From an uncultured Burkholderiaceae bacterium (GTDB lineage: Bacteria > Pseudomonadota > Gammaproteobacteria > Burkholderiales > Burkholderiaceae): 13,134 nt of DNA. Under the pieces are notes generated by a model, which saw nothing but the letters and a program-made list of their open reading frames with translations, was not told the origin of the DNA and made no database searches. The position numbers were made by a program, and so were the translations under genes. Each line of letters starts with the position of its first letter. Position 1 is the stretch's first letter. The DNA is taken from positions 1-13,134 of the forward strand of contig CALMPB010000168.1 in assembly GCA_937871985.1 (NCBI GenBank). The letters are read 5' to 3'. Shown here piece by piece: positions 7,259 to 13,134 of the stretch.

Positions 7259-7314
7259 TAAATATAAAGTTTGAGCCGCAAAATTAGTTGATATGCCGAT
7301 ATGGCAGATCATCC

Positions 7315-7328
7315 GCGCCGATAGGCGC
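7315..7328 (+). other. Leader hairpin before the HDO gene
   Basis: GCGCC (7315-7319), loop GATA, GGCGC (7324-7328) forms a perfect 5-bp stem 22 bases before the HDO ATG. A weaker neighbour, TGCC-GATAT-GGCA, lies at 7294-7306. Both have GATA-type loops. They would be in the 5' untranslated RNA if transcription begins near operator 4. Function unknown. Confidence 0.35.
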
Positions 7329-7350
7329 TTCTTTCTAGATAGGACAAGTC

Positions 7351-8067
7351 ATGGCTGCATTGATGAACCAAAATGAATTCCGTACTGCACTGGAAAATGC
7401 CATTAAGGGTAAAACCGCCAATGCCTCTCCCTTTAGCCTGGCGTGGGCCAATGGCAAACTGAGCCGCGATCACTTGGCGCGTTGGGCCGAAAACCATTAC
7501 CACTATGTTGGGCCATTTGCCGATTATCTGGCTTATGTCTATGCCAGAACTCCAGACCACTATACCGATGCGAAGGATTTTCTATTGGCCAATATGTATG
7601 AAGAAGAAATTGGCGGTGATCGTCATACGGATTTGCTGATTCGATTTGCCGAGGCTTGCGGCACCACGCGCGAGCGTGTCGTCAATCCCGATAATATGTC
7701 GCCCACCACACGAGCCCTGCAGTCGTGGTGTTATGCGGTGGCCATGCGAGAAGATCCTGTCGTGGCGGTGGCGGGCTTGGTTGTCGGTTTGGAGTCGCAG
7801 GTGCCGTCCATTTACCGCAAGCAGACACCAACCTTGCGTGAGAAATACGGTTTTACCGATGAAGAGGTTGAATTCTTCGATCTGCATATCGTCTCCGACG
7901 AAATTCATGGCGAACGTGGCTACCAGATTGTGCTCGAGCATGCCAAAACCGTCGAGATGCAGCAGCGTTGCCTGAGAATTTGCGAAATCGGCGCTGAAAT
8001 GCGCTTGCTGTACACCACAGCGTTGTATACCGACTACGTGCAGACGGAGCTTGCATTGGTCGCCTGA
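7351..8067 (+). CDS. Heme-oxygenase-like diiron oxidase/oxygenase (HDO; CADD/PqqC/TenA-like fold)
   Basis: A 238-residue, all-helical cytoplasmic protein. Six residues match the diiron ligand set of HDO enzymes: E85 and H92 (EEEIGGDRH, spacing E-x6-H), E148 (GLESQ), then H179, D183 and H186 in HIVSDEIH (H-x3-D-x2-H). Spacings (7, 56, 31, 4, 3) are close to those known for Chlamydia CADD and distinguish it from cofactorless PqqC and thiaminase TenA. HDO relatives use O2 for C-C cleavage, decarboxylation, N-oxygenation or similar reactions on amino-acid-like or fatty substrates. TAGGA lies about seven bases before the ATG. It heads the operon of aldehyde dehydrogenase, GlcG-like protein, reductase and ferredoxins, so it is the likely oxygenase of the pathway, with aldehyde as a plausible product. 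No other pqq or folate genes are near. Substrate and need for reductase are inference. Confidence 0.88.
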   Translation: MAALMNQNEFRTALENAIKGKTANASPFSLAWANGKLSRDHLARWAENHYHYVGPFADYLAYVYARTPDHYTDAKDFLLANMYEEEIGGDRHTDLLIRFAEACGTTRERVVNPDNMSPTTRALQSWCYAVAMREDPVVAVAGLVVGLESQVPSIYRKQTPTLREKYGFTDEEVEFFDLHIVSDEIHGERGYQIVLEHAKTVEMQQRCLRICEIGAEMRLLYTTALYTDYVQTELALVA

Positions 8068-8086
8068 TTCCTTGGTTTCGTATTAC

Positions 8087-8116
8087 CCATGGCCGTGGCT
8101 GCGAAGCCGGCCATGG
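8087..8116 (+). other. Strong intercistronic hairpin between HDO and aldehyde dehydrogenase genes
   Basis: CCATGGCC (8087-8094) pairs perfectly with GGCCATGG (8109-8116); inside, after a 2-base bulge, GGC (8097-8099) pairs with GCC (8106-8108) around a TGCGAA loop. No T-run follows, so it is more like an RNA-stability or processing element, or a partial attenuator lowering downstream expression, than a full terminator. Confidence 0.55.
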
Positions 8117-8149
8117 CCGAGTGTCGCCAATCAAAAGAGGCATGACAGC

Positions 8150-9610
8150 GTGCATGAATTATCAAAGCAGGTGTACCAGAACTATATCGGCGGTAAATGG
8201 GTTGCCAGTGTTACAGGCAAAACTTACCCGAACATCAACCCTGCCGATACACGGGAGGTAGTCGGCAACTTTCAGGACTCCAGTGCCGAGGATGCGATGG
8301 CTGCTGTTCAGGCTGCGCAAGAGGCGTTTGAAAGTTGGAGGAAAACCCCGATTTCTCAGAGGGCAAAAATCCTGTTGGCAGCTGCCGACCACCTCGAGGT
8401 TCACGCTTCGGACATTGCGAAGGAACTTACCCTCGAAGAGGGAAAGGGGCTCGGCCTGGCTCGGGACGAGGTGTTGCGGTCAGCTCAGACCCTGCGTTTT
8501 TATGCTATCGAAGGCCAGTCATTCACCGGGGAAACCTTTCCCAACGATGATGACGACATGTTGGTGTACACACGGCGCGAGCCGCTGGGCGTCGTAACTG
8601 TCATCTCGCCCTGGAATTTTCCCGTGTCTATTCCTGCGCGCAAGATCGCTCCCGCCTTGATCACCGGAAATACTGTGGTGTTCAAGCCGTCCACCGATAC
8701 CCCTTTGAGTGCTTATCGGCTGGTCGAGGCCTTTGCGCAGGCGGGTATTCCCGCAGGAGTTCTCAACTTCATTACGGGCCGGGCTTCCGCCGTGGGTAAG
8801 ACAATTACAGAGTCTGCGCAGATCCGGGCTGTTTCGTTCACTGGTTCCACATCCGCAGGCCAGCAGATTCATCGCTCGGTAGCCATGACGACACGCACGC
8901 AAATGGAACTGGGTGGCAAGAACCCATTGATCGTTCTGGCCGATGCCGACCTGGATAAAGCAGTGGATTTGGCCATCAAAGGCGGATATTCATTAAGCGG
9001 TCAGGCTTGCACGGGAACCAGCCGGGTCCTGGTCGAATCGTCTGTCATGGCCTTGTTCACAGAGAAATTGCTGAGTAGAGTCAAGAATCTGAAAATAGGC
9101 AGCGGCCTGCAGCCCGAAAACAATCTGGGGCCACTGGCGACGCAGAGCCAATTGGAAACCGTGCTCGATTACGTCGAGATCGGCAAGCGTGAAGCCACGC
9201 ACTTGATCGGTGGTGATCGGCTTCGTGGCGAACCCTTCGAACATGGTTATTACGTCACACCGGCAGTATTTGCCGGCGTGACGCAGGCTATGCGCATTGC
9301 CCAGGAAGAGATATTCGGCCCGGTGCTTGCCCTGATCGAGGTGGACGATTATGAAGATGCCGTCGTCAAGGCAAACGATACCGTTTACGGTCTGTCCGCT
9401 GCGATAGCCACTACCAATTCCGTATATGCCCATCGCTTTGCTCAGGATATCCAGTCCGGCACGGTCAAGATCAATCGCACCACGACGGGCAATCTGATCA
9501 ATGCTCCGTTCGGAGGGATGAAGCAGTCCAGCACGTCCACGTTTCGTGAGTCGGGACGTGTGGGGTTGGAGTTCTATACGCAGACTAAAACGGTTTACCG
9601 GGCAGGTTGA
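8150..9610 (+). CDS. NAD(P)-dependent aldehyde dehydrogenase
   Basis: A 486-residue aldehyde dehydrogenase, full length for the superfamily. Catalytic residues are present: N156 in SPWNFP, K179 in VVFKP, general base E253 in MELGGKNP, nucleophile C287 in GQACTGTSR, and E387 in EEIFGP. The final PFGGMKQSS..RESG segment recalls the alpha-ketoglutarate-semialdehyde dehydrogenase group, but substrate assignment within the superfamily is unsafe. The preferred start is the GTG at 8150, with AGAGG ten bases upstream; it gives the usual family N-terminus (YIGGKW soon after). The open frame continues back to 8051, overlapping the HDO gene, without a ribosome site. It lies 82 bp after the HDO gene and probably oxidises the aldehyde made by the upstream chemistry. 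Confidence 0.95.
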   Translation: MHELSKQVYQNYIGGKWVASVTGKTYPNINPADTREVVGNFQDSSAEDAMAAVQAAQEAFESWRKTPISQRAKILLAAADHLEVHASDIAKELTLEEGKGLGLARDEVLRSAQTLRFYAIEGQSFTGETFPNDDDDMLVYTRREPLGVVTVISPWNFPVSIPARKIAPALITGNTVVFKPSTDTPLSAYRLVEAFAQAGIPAGVLNFITGRASAVGKTITESAQIRAVSFTGSTSAGQQIHRSVAMTTRTQMELGGKNPLIVLADADLDKAVDLAIKGGYSLSGQACTGTSRVLVESSVMALFTEKLLSRVKNLKIGSGLQPENNLGPLATQSQLETVLDYVEIGKREATHLIGGDRLRGEPFEHGYYVTPAVFAGVTQAMRIAQEEIFGPVLALIEVDDYEDAVVKANDTVYGLSAAIATTNSVYAHRFAQDIQSGTVKINRTTTGNLINAPFGGMKQSSTSTFRESGRVGLEFYTQTKTVYRAG

Positions 9611-9684
9611 GCGAGTAGCGGGTTTTTGGCCGGGATGGGCAAAGCCGGCTGCCATAACAGAGCAGAAACAGGAAGGAGGAATCT

Positions 9685-10164
9685 ATGAAGAAAATCGTTC
9701 GTATCGAGCAGGAAGAGGCACGTTTGATGGTGGATGCGGCGGTGGCCAAGTCCGCGGAAATCGGCGTGCTGGAAACAGTATGCGTAGTGGATGACGGGGG
9801 ATTTCCCATTGTCCTGGAGCGGATGAATGGCGCGCGCATTACCGGCCCCCAGATCGCGTGGAACAAAGCGTTTACCGCTGCGGGGCACAAGCGCTCAACC
9901 CATCTTTTTACAGCTTCGCCCAATGGCCCCGCCTTGCCGGGCAATGAAGCCTTCGGCATCCAGCTTAGCTTTGAAGGGCGATTTGCGGCGTTTGTCGGCG
10001 GCTTTCCCATTGTGGTCGACGATGAAGTCGTTGGCGGCATCGGGCTGAGCGGAGGTAACGGCGAGCAGGACACCAAGGCTGCGCTGGCAGGACTTCAGGC
10101 TTTATGCGACGCCCTCGCCCCGAAAGGCATGAAGGTGCTGGTTCAGGCCGATATCAAGAAATAA
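9685..10164 (+). CDS. GlcG/HbpS-like protein (DUF336 family)
   Basis: A 159-residue single-domain protein. VVDDGGFPIVLERMNGA (34-50), the helix with AWNKAFTAAGH (58-68) and GGFPIVVDDEVVGGIGLSGG (105-124) followed by EQD are the hallmarks of the GlcG/HbpS family. Known members include the heme-binding HbpS of Streptomyces and the uncharacterised GlcG of the E. coli glycolate operon; many sit next to catabolic oxidoreductase genes. A strong AAGGAGGA ribosome site precedes the ATG. No signal peptide is seen. The reductase gene follows after five bases, so the two are probably translated together. Its job here is unknown; it could bind an intermediate, flavin or heme-type ligand, or assist the oxygenase. 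Confidence 0.9.
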   Translation: MKKIVRIEQEEARLMVDAAVAKSAEIGVLETVCVVDDGGFPIVLERMNGARITGPQIAWNKAFTAAGHKRSTHLFTASPNGPALPGNEAFGIQLSFEGRFAAFVGGFPIVVDDEVVGGIGLSGGNGEQDTKAALAGLQALCDALAPKGMKVLVQADIKK

Positions 10165-10169
10165 AAATC

Positions 10170-11189
10170 ATGGCATACCAAGTACGTATTGTGGGCATGG
10201 ATCAGGTGTTTTCTGTGCGGGACGGAGAGTCCATACTGGATGGCGCTTTGCGCGCTGGCGCTTCCATGCCGCACGATTGTCAATTCGGGGGCTGCGGTAC
10301 TTGCCGTATCAAGGTGGAGTCGGGCGTGATCCGATATGACGAGCTTCCGATGGCGCTGGCGCCTGAGGAAGCCGCCCAAGGATACGCACTGGCGTGCCAG
10401 GCTAAACCGACCGAGGATCTGGTCGTCAACATAGCACGCAAGACAATACCGTTCGCGGCGCCCCGGCGTGTCACCGCCAGGGTGGTGCATATCCGGAACT
10501 TGACGCCAGGTATCAGGCACCTTTCACTTGAGCTTCCCGAAGGAATCGACCTTGATTATCGTCCTGGCCAGTACATGAATGTCTTGCTTGGACAGGATGC
10601 GTTTCGCAGTTTTTCAATGGCATCGCCGCCTGTGCCGGGCGGGAATCAGGTGGATTTCCATGTGCGCAGGATAGCGGGCGGATATTTCACAGATCGGGTG
10701 CTTTCCAGTTTGAATCCCGGTCAAGAGCTTCAAATTGAGATTCCCCTGGGAGAGTTCTGCTACCACGAGGAAGACTGGCGCCCATTGCTTATGGTGGCGA
10801 CTGGAACAGGTGTTGCCCCGATCAAGGCCATTCTGCAGTCCTTGCTGGACCGGGGAGATTGCCCGCCTGTATCGCTATATTGGGGAATGCGCACCGAATC
10901 CGATTTGTATCTCCTGGAGGAAATAGCGTCCTGGAAAGACAGGCTGTGCGACTTTAGTTTTGTGCCGGTACTGTCCCAAGCGGAGGTGTCGTGGCAAGGT
11001 CGAACCGGTTATGTGCAGCAGGCCGTGTGCGACGATTTTCCCGATCTGTCCGAACATGCCGTGTATTTGTGTGGTTCTCCGTCGATGATAGGAGATGCGA
11101 AATCTCTGTTCCTCCAGCAAGGCGCGGAGCCTGCTTATATTTATGCCGATGGCTTTAGCTTTCAGCACCAATCCGCTTTTGCGGATTAG
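10170..11189 (+). CDS. NAD(P)H:ferredoxin oxidoreductase with N-terminal [2Fe-2S] domain (BenC/MmoC-type)
   Basis: A 339-residue electron-transfer flavoprotein. Residues 1-90 are a plant-type [2Fe-2S] ferredoxin domain with C37-x4-C42-x2-C45 and C76 (ALACQA). Residues about 100-200 are the FAD domain (RPGQY at 131-135, flavin-binding RSFS at 146-149), and about 205-330 the nicotinamide nucleotide domain (TGTGVAPIKA at 211-220, YWGMR at 237-241, CGSPSMI at 301-307). This order is that of BenC, XylZ and MmoC, which pass electrons from NAD(P)H to an oxygenase. The start at 10170 follows the GlcG-like stop by five bases; only a weak purine-rich ribosome site is visible, suggesting coupling. The gene is followed by two free ferredoxins. 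No Rieske oxygenase, P450 or classical diiron monooxygenase subunit is in the window, so its partner is probably the HDO or lies outside. Confidence 0.95.
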   Translation: MAYQVRIVGMDQVFSVRDGESILDGALRAGASMPHDCQFGGCGTCRIKVESGVIRYDELPMALAPEEAAQGYALACQAKPTEDLVVNIARKTIPFAAPRRVTARVVHIRNLTPGIRHLSLELPEGIDLDYRPGQYMNVLLGQDAFRSFSMASPPVPGGNQVDFHVRRIAGGYFTDRVLSSLNPGQELQIEIPLGEFCYHEEDWRPLLMVATGTGVAPIKAILQSLLDRGDCPPVSLYWGMRTESDLYLLEEIASWKDRLCDFSFVPVLSQAEVSWQGRTGYVQQAVCDDFPDLSEHAVYLCGSPSMIGDAKSLFLQQGAEPAYIYADGFSFQHQSAFAD

Positions 11190-11208
11190 CCCAGAGGACG
11201 GTTGAACC

Positions 11209-11502
11209 ATGCTTACCATTGTGTTTCACAAAGCAGGCCAGATATTCACGGATGTCGTTCAGGAAAACAGCAATCTGGTCGTACGAGCCGGCATTAAGCA
11301 GTTTCCTTATCCAAACCTAACCTACGAGTGCGGCATGGGGAAATGCGCTAAATGCGCTTGCCGCATCATTGCTGGTGCGGAAAATTTGCCTGTGGCCAAC
11401 TGGAAAGAAAAAAAACAGTTGGGCGAACGCCTGACGCAAGGGTATCGCCTGGCGTGCCAACTTTGGCTGACGCATGATATCGAGTTGAGCCAGGACGCGT
11501 AG
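11209..11502 (+). CDS. [2Fe-2S] ferredoxin 1 (plant-type)
   Basis: A 97-residue small ferredoxin. The cluster cysteines are C41-x4-C46-x2-C49 and C83 in GYRLACQ. An extra cysteine, C51, follows the third ligand by two residues, as in the second ferredoxin but not in the reductase domain. AGAGGA lies about nine bases before the ATG, 19 bp after the reductase stop. It probably relays electrons from the reductase to a terminal oxygenase. It shares the ENSNL and GYR.ACQ segments with ferredoxin 2, indicating a shared ancestor, but they are clearly diverged, so the pair may have different redox partners. Confidence 0.93.
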   Translation: MLTIVFHKAGQIFTDVVQENSNLVVRAGIKQFPYPNLTYECGMGKCAKCACRIIAGAENLPVANWKEKKQLGERLTQGYRLACQLWLTHDIELSQDA

Positions 11503-11514
11503 GAGGTATTTGGC

Positions 11515-11835
11515 ATGTATGTGATTCTTACCAGCAAACCAGGCGTATTTCATTCGGAGGTAAAGGCGCCTTTCCGAATAGTCGAGTCCTACGAATACCG
11601 GTTGTACGGGATATTGAAGGCGATCTTCCATATTTCGGTTATTGAGGGTGATGCAAAAGTACGCATTATCGAAGATGAGCCGCCGTATATCGTCAATGAT
11701 GTGCCTTCGAAGTTCCTTGAAAAATTCGATTCGATCGAACTGGCAAGAAATGAACTGCGGCATTTGACGACGTTCGGCAGCATTGAAGCGGAATTGGTTC
11801 TGTGCATGGGGGCGATAGGGACGACGACGTCATGA
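11515..11835 (+). CDS. Unrecognised 106-residue protein encoded between two ferredoxin genes
   Basis: I do not recognise this family. The 106 residues are soluble-looking, with no signal peptide, membrane segment or cysteine motif (one cysteine, near residue 97). The N-terminal half appears beta-rich (MYVILTSKPGVFHSEV, then YEYRLYGILKAIFHISVIE, then KVRIIEDEPP); the second half, VNDVPSKFLEKFDSIELARNEL, looks helical. AGGAGGT lies seven bases before the ATG, one of the best ribosome sites in the window, and its stop overlaps the ferredoxin 2 start as ATGA. This tight placement suggests a stoichiometric partner of the ferredoxins or oxygenase, for example a coupling/effector or scaffold subunit in the manner of MmoB-type proteins, but no sequence resemblance to those is evident and this is inference. 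Confidence 0.85.
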   Translation: MYVILTSKPGVFHSEVKAPFRIVESYEYRLYGILKAIFHISVIEGDAKVRIIEDEPPYIVNDVPSKFLEKFDSIELARNELRHLTTFGSIEAELVLCMGAIGTTTS

Positions 11836-12110
11836 TAGAAATTACTTTCATCAATAATTGCGGTCTGGTCGTCAATGTGCCCGAGAACAGCAATTTACTA
11901 CGTGTATCGCTGCGCGAAAAAGGAGGTATCCCTTTTAAATGTGGTGGTGGTTTATGCGGAACCTGCAAGTGCTTGATTGAGGAAGGGCTGGAGAATACGG
12001 ATTCAATCAAGCCCAAAGAACGCCGGCACCTGACTTCCGCCGACTTCGAGAAAGGCTACCGAATGGCTTGCCAGACTTTTGTCAAGGGCAATATTAAAGT
12101 ATCTTGGTAA
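11832..12110 (+). CDS. [2Fe-2S] ferredoxin 2 (plant-type)
   Basis: A 92-residue small ferredoxin with C37-x4-C42-x2-C45 (FKCGGGLCGTC) and C80 (GYRMACQ), plus the extra C47 shared with ferredoxin 1. The start at 11832 overlaps the preceding stop by four bases (ATGA), so translation is coupled; a longer frame to 11802 would overlap the previous gene further and lacks support. It has the closer match to canonical plant-type ferredoxins (GGGLCGTCKC). With the reductase and ferredoxin 1 it gives three [2Fe-2S] centres in one operon. The OCD-family gene follows after 14 bp. Confidence 0.93.
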   Translation: MIEITFINNCGLVVNVPENSNLLRVSLREKGGIPFKCGGGLCGTCKCLIEEGLENTDSIKPKERRHLTSADFEKGYRMACQTFVKGNIKVSW

Positions 12111-12124
12111 GAGTGGCGCGAGCG

Positions 12125-13045
12125 ATGCTGCATATTTCTGATGCATTAGTGGATGAGTTGGTTACGGCGCCTCAAGCACAGCAGGTGCTCCAAGCAGCCT
12201 TTGCGGCGTTTGGGCGAGGACGGGCGGCCGTTCAAAAGCGCACACGCATCGACGCCGGCGGCGTCAAACTATCCACGCTGGGGGCCGTCATTCCAGAGCA
12301 ATCGATTTCGGGAGCCAAGGTATATACGACGATAAAAGGCCAGTTTTCGTTTGTGATCTTGCTTTTTTCCGCAGTTGACGGCCATCCTCTGGCTACTCTG
12401 GATGCAACTGCCATTACTCGAATCCGAACTGCAGCTTGCAGCGTGCTTATGACGCGCAAATTGGCTCGAGCCAACGCCAAGGTGTTGGGGTTGTTCGGCA
12501 CAGGCATGCAGGGCCTGGAGCATGCCGTGCAATTGGCGGCGGCATTTCGCCTCGAGCGTATCCTGCTCGATCAGTCGCGTGCCGGTGCTGCGGCATTGGC
12601 GCAAGTGGCTGCGGCGACTGGTGTGGAAACATGCGCTGTTCTGCCAAGCGAATTGGCGCAAGAGTCGGATATCGTGGTTACGGCAACGCGTTCTGTAACC
12701 CCACTGTTCGACGGAAAATTATTGCGGCCGGGAGCTTTTGTCGCGGCTATTGGATCCAGTCTGCCTCATACTCGCGAACTCGATGACAATGTGCTCGTGC
12801 GTTCCAAAGCGATAGTCGTCGAGTGGAGGGAACAGGTTCTGGAGGAGGCCGGCGATCTCGTTCTGGCCGCGCCCATCGCTGGAGTCGAGGCCAAACTGGT
12901 CGAGCTTGCCGATGTCGTGAATGGCCGGTTTCCTGGACGTGGATCGGAGGACGATATCTTTGTCTATAAAGCTGTCGGGATTGGCCTGGAGGACATTGCC
13001 ATCGCGGGCCTTGCCTACAAACTGATCCAGGGCGACCCAAGCTAA
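12125..13045 (+). CDS. Ornithine cyclodeaminase / mu-crystallin family protein
   Basis: A 306-residue NAD(P)-dependent enzyme. SGAKVYT (62-68) carries the lysine K65 that aligns with the catalytic lysine of the family, TRIRTAACS (98-106) supplies the substrate-carboxylate arginine R101, GLFGTGMQG (122-130) is the Rossmann dinucleotide loop, IGSSLPHTRELD (209-220) ends with the conserved aspartate, and YKAVGIGLEDIA (281-292) is the usual C-terminal signature. Members include ornithine cyclodeaminase, alanine dehydrogenase and ketimine reductase, so it probably handles an amino acid or cyclic imine here. The start is uncertain: ATG 12125 has only a weak ribosome site, with TTG 12104 and GTG 12113 in frame upstream; the ATG gives the usual N-terminus. 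Last gene of the + strand operon, converging on the next gene. Confidence 0.9.
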   Translation: MLHISDALVDELVTAPQAQQVLQAAFAAFGRGRAAVQKRTRIDAGGVKLSTLGAVIPEQSISGAKVYTTIKGQFSFVILLFSAVDGHPLATLDATAITRIRTAACSVLMTRKLARANAKVLGLFGTGMQGLEHAVQLAAAFRLERILLDQSRAGAAALAQVAAATGVETCAVLPSELAQESDIVVTATRSVTPLFDGKLLRPGAFVAAIGSSLPHTRELDDNVLVRSKAIVVEWREQVLEEAGDLVLAAPIAGVEAKLVELADVVNGRFPGRGSEDDIFVYKAVGIGLEDIAIAGLAYKLIQGDPS

Positions 13046-13059
13046 GTGCATATGTGGCG

Positions 13060-13087
13060 CTAAGAGCGGGCAAGAGCCGCCCCTTAG
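13060..13087. terminator. Hairpin between convergent genes (possible bidirectional terminator)
   Basis: CTAAG (13060-13064) with GGGC (13068-13071) pairs with GCCC (13079-13082) and CTTAG (13083-13087), with a 3-base bulge and a 7-base loop. It lies 15 bp after the OCD-family stop and covers the stop codon of the converging minus-strand gene. There is no clear T-run on either side. Confidence 0.4.
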
Positions 13088-13134
13088 AACTTGGGAAACA
13101 ATTGCTTGTCGGCCAGCCAGCGGGACATCTGCAT
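13084..13134 (-). CDS. C-terminal tail of an unidentified gene (partial)
   Basis: Read on the minus strand, the last 51 bases encode MQMSRWLADKQLFPKF and a TAA stop. The frame is open to the window edge, and its convergent placement after the OCD-family gene supports a real gene end. Sixteen residues are too few to name a family. Confidence 0.45.
   Translation of the reverse strand: MQMSRWLADKQLFPKF

Noticed and set aside
8024..8038. Another GTATAC core (TGTATACCGACTACG) at the end of the HDO gene
   Set aside because: It lies in coding sequence, matches only the core (9 of 15 bases), and is not near a promoter position.
7351..8067. HDO as PqqC of pyrroloquinoline quinone synthesis or TenA thiaminase
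   Set aside because: No other pqq or thiamine genes are in the window, and the full diiron ligand set with H-x3-D-x2-H is not expected of those enzymes.
8051..8149. Upstream extension of the aldehyde dehydrogenase into the HDO gene
   Set aside because: The extra residues are atypical, cross the intercistronic hairpin, and lack a ribosome site; GTG 8150 gives the normal family length.
9611..9684. GCCGG/CCGGC hairpin in the gap after the aldehyde dehydrogenase gene
   Set aside because: The stem is only five base pairs with an 11-base loop and no T-run; too weak to call a terminator.

Overview
The window looks like an accessory catabolic region from a betaproteobacterium, probably Burkholderiales/Alcaligenaceae-like. 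This is inferred from gene style, moderate GC coding sequence, strong Shine-Dalgarno sites and the NitT/TauT-type transporter plus FCD-GntR plus catabolic operon layout. No rRNA, tRNA, CRISPR array or insertion sequence was seen.

Left part (1-3588): the 3' end of a LysR-type regulator gene on the + strand runs convergently into a minus-strand operon. In transcription order that operon is periplasmic substrate-binding protein, ABC ATPase, ABC permease, isochorismatase-family amidohydrolase. Gaps are very short (1-bp overlap, 12 bp, 10 bp), so uptake of a small organic compound is directly coupled to a cytoplasmic hydrolase. Centre (3589-5556): an AT-rich intergenic stretch, then an FCD-type GntR regulator and a TauE/SafE-type membrane exporter, both on the minus strand.

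Right part (5749-13045): a long + strand set. It encodes a gamma-glutamyltransferase-like Ntn hydrolase, a CADD/PqqC-like heme-oxygenase-fold diiron protein (HDO) with a complete ligand set, an aldehyde dehydrogenase, a GlcG/HbpS-like protein, a ferredoxin reductase with its own N-terminal [2Fe-2S] domain, a free [2Fe-2S] ferredoxin, an unrecognised 106-residue protein, a second free [2Fe-2S] ferredoxin, and an ornithine cyclodeaminase/mu-crystallin family protein. A minus-strand gene ends convergently at the right edge.

The most interesting points are two. First, the HDO is the only recognisable oxygenase in a cluster that devotes four genes to reductase and ferredoxins (plus an unknown small protein placed between the ferredoxins), suggesting an undescribed multicomponent oxygenase built on the HDO fold. 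Second, a 15-bp motif close to TGTATACAATATTCA occurs in all four promoter-bearing intergenic gaps. It is a good candidate operator for the GntR protein and would tie transporter, regulator, exporter and catabolic operon into one regulon. A reasonable working model is import of a nitrogen-containing (amide, amine or possibly sulfonate) compound, hydrolysis, diiron-dependent oxygenation, aldehyde oxidation, and imine/amino-acid chemistry by the OCD-family protein. The substrate cannot be read from the sequence.
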